A stretch of 43,644 bases of DNA, from the NCBI RefSeq assembly GCF_903469665.1, contig NZ_CAGKLC010000034.1, positions 1-43,644 on the forward strand, in the 5' to 3' direction. The position numbers and the translations under genes are program-made. A model generated the notes under the pieces. That model ran no database searches, was not told where the DNA came from, and saw only the letters and a list, made by a program, of their open reading frames with translations. The DNA comes from Flavobacterium sp. UGB4466. Its GTDB lineage: Bacteria; Bacteroidota; Bacteroidia; Flavobacteriales; Flavobacteriaceae. Of the stretch, positions 42,249-43,644 are shown in pieces. Numbering within the stretch: position 1 is the stretch's first letter; each line of letters starts with the position of its first letter.

Positions 42249-43379
42249 ATGAAAAAATTGGTGACCCCATTGTTGCTTTTATGTTTTGTTTTGGCTCAGG
42301 CTCAAACACAAAAGACGGTTTCGAGTGATTGGACATCCTTCAATCAAACGATAGAAATTCAGTCTCCTGTTAAAAAGAAGTTTAAAGTAATCGCGTCGGT
42401 AAAAGTTGAAAGTACCGAACCTCAGGCCTGGGCAGGAGTTTGGGCAAGAGTTGATACTAAGAATGAAGAGGAAGGTTTTTTTGATAACATGAGAGACAGA
42501 CCAATTAAATCAAACGAATGGAAATCTTATACCGTAGAAGGAACTATCGATAAAAATAGTAAATCACTTAGTTTTGGAGGTTTGTGTTTGTATAACGGTA
42601 AATTCTATTTTGATAAATTCGAATTGCTGATCGAGAATGACAAAGGTGTTTTTGAACCGTTGGCGGTTTTAAACGCAAGTTTTGAAACCCCTTTGAAAAA
42701 TGGTGAAATTCCGAAATGGGGTTTAGGCATTTCAAAAGAGGCAAGTGTAAAAGTGAAAGAGTACAAAATTACTCAGGACAAATCCAGTGCTGATGGAAAG
42801 AACAGTTTGTTACTGGAAGGAAGCGGGATTAAACCTCGAGCAGAAGCGAAGATTGGAAATGTGGAAGGAGCGTCGCCAAAAATTGGAGATATGATATCAA
42901 TGCTTGAAGATCTTAAGTCTCGTGTAGAAAGAACAGTGAAGAACATGAATCAGTACGAAATTGATTATTTACATGACGCAGAAGCCAACCGAATTGGTGC
43001 ACTGGTGATGCATTTGGCCGCTGCCGAAAAGTACTATCAGGTTTTTACCTTCGAAAACAGAGATTTTAATGAAGAAGAAAAGAAACAGTGGAATGCCGCT
43101 TTAAATCTGGATCAGGGTGGACGAGATGAATTTAAAGGGCATGATATTCAATATTATTTAGACATCTACAATGAAGTAAGAGCCAAAACAATTTCGGAGT
43201 TAAAAAAGAGAGACGATGCCTGGTTTGCCGAAGTTCAAACAAAGTATGACATGAGTAATCAATATTGCTGGTTTCATGTTATGGAACATCAGTCGAGTCA
43301 TCTAGGGCAGATTTTGTTTTTGAAGAAACGTATTCCGCCTCAGCAAAAACCAACCTTACCAAAGGAAATTAAAAAGTAA
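42249..43379 (+). CDS. Exported DinB-superfamily protein with N-terminal beta domain
   Basis: A 376-residue protein with a signal peptide (MKKLVTPLLLLCFVLAQAQ), a beta-sandwich-like N-terminal domain (about 25-170) of the sort seen in carbohydrate-binding modules, and a C-terminal four-helix DinB-like domain (about 215-370). The putative metal ligands of the DinB fold are His in VMHLAAAEKYYQ and the pair in HVMEHQSSHLGQI. DinB-fold proteins are often metal-dependent thiol S-transferases. Export of such a domain joined to a sugar-binding-like module is unusual. The gene is single and followed by a terminator. It is unrelated to the DNA polymerase of the same name. Confidence 0.85.
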   Translation: MKKLVTPLLLLCFVLAQAQTQKTVSSDWTSFNQTIEIQSPVKKKFKVIASVKVESTEPQAWAGVWARVDTKNEEEGFFDNMRDRPIKSNEWKSYTVEGTIDKNSKSLSFGGLCLYNGKFYFDKFELLIENDKGVFEPLAVLNASFETPLKNGEIPKWGLGISKEASVKVKEYKITQDKSSADGKNSLLLEGSGIKPRAEAKIGNVEGASPKIGDMISMLEDLKSRVERTVKNMNQYEIDYLHDAEANRIGALVMHLAAAEKYYQVFTFENRDFNEEEKKQWNAALNLDQGGRDEFKGHDIQYYLDIYNEVRAKTISELKKRDDAWFAEVQTKYDMSNQYCWFHVMEHQSSHLGQILFLKKRIPPQQKPTLPKEIKK

Positions 43380-43484
43380 TAGTTTCGATTTTATAAAAGA
43401 GGTTGTCCAAAAAGACTTAGTCAATCTCTGAGAATTGCATAAATGAAATTTGTCTCCGACAGGAGTCCGAACATTTTTAGTATA

Positions 43485-43521
43485 AAAAGGGGGCTGTCCA
43501 TACTTTGGACAGCCCCCTTTT
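43485..43521 (+). terminator. Strong terminator hairpin after the DinB-like gene
   Basis: 12-bp GC-rich arms GGGGGCTGTCCA (43489-43500) and TGGACAGCCCCC (43506-43517) with a TACTT loop, A-run before and TTTT after. It lies 106 bases past the stop. The bases 43522-43644 show no gene. Confidence 0.8.
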
Positions 43522-43644
43522 GTGTTTTGATTTTCGGGAAGATCAGATTAAACAATATGACTTTTATGGCTTTGTAATCCATTTTGAAAAACAAGTGAAA
43601 AATTTATGATTATATTTTAGGTTTTTAATAAAAACAAGTTTATT

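Noticed and set aside
43381..43521. Insertion-sequence remnant
   Set aside because: Repeated TTGTCC / CTGTCC motifs look like an element end, but the only solid structure is a terminator hairpin and no transposase fragment is visible.

Overview
The window looks like a chromosomal segment of a Flavobacterium-type member of Bacteroidota. The evidence is AT-rich DNA, a gliding-motility lipoprotein (GldH), a metalloprotease with a type IX secretion (T9SS) C-terminal sorting domain, -7 elements of the form TAnnTTTG instead of sigma70 -10 boxes, and several families of intergenic repeats of the kind common in flavobacteria. I support 41 protein-coding genes, and most are housekeeping or envelope genes. 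I see no rRNA, tRNA, CRISPR array or prophage.

Layout. 0.2-4.4 kb: a compact operon ricT-gldH-PBP1A ending in a strong terminator. 4.5-6.1 kb: the two subunits of a succinyl-CoA:3-ketoacid-type CoA-transferase. 6.4-10.2 kb: a large T9SS-secreted M4 protease and an exported-looking SAM hydrolase (DUF62). 10.3-13.5 kb: a small outer-membrane-type protein, a metallophosphoesterase, DNA polymerase IV and a LOV-like PAS protein. 13.6-16.1 kb: class I fumarase and a lipoprotein. 16.1-17.4 kb: a repeat array next to a single-domain HUH tyrosine transposase of the REP-associated (RAYT) kind. 17.5-21.4 kb: a nucleoside-recognition membrane protein, then an AlkZ-like glycosylase, a DEDDy exonuclease and an O6-alkylguanine methyltransferase, which look like a small alkylation-repair neighbourhood. 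21.5-26.3 kb: a DUF2207 protein, an epimerase-like protein, a GNAT, a LysR regulator and a divergent rhodanese. 26.3-31.1 kb: a four-gene minus-strand operon (GNAT-nitrilase fusion, zinc-ribbon protein, M28 membrane peptidase, SRPBCC). 31.2-36.6 kb: a short SSB, a DUF2461 protein, a tiny Lys/Cys-rich protein, ferritin, an unknown exported protein, and a HAD/chloramphenicol-acetyltransferase-like pair. 36.6-43.6 kb: a tandem repeat array, a DMT transporter, a ParE-type toxin-antitoxin pair, methionyl-tRNA synthetase, a CDGSH Fe-S protein and an exported DinB-superfamily protein.

Most interesting: the 16.1-17.4 kb locus. Three full copies and one partial copy of a ~238-bp unit lie directly against the 3' end of the transposase gene. 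Each full unit contains two inverted REP-like hairpins (cores GGATTAAAATCC and its reverse complement). Each hairpin has a GTAG tetranucleotide at its 5' foot, on opposite strands, so each unit is built like a REPIN. The GTAG-plus-hairpin layout is the one recognised by the TnpA_REP transposases of gammaproteobacteria. The last copy keeps only one REP, and its tail overlaps the transposase stop codon. A second, unrelated mirror-symmetric repeat lies at 32.56-32.83 kb. Identical 33-bp palindromes bracket the toxin-antitoxin module. Several other dispersed repeats sit precisely between stop codons, as if intergenic 3' ends were preferred landing sites.
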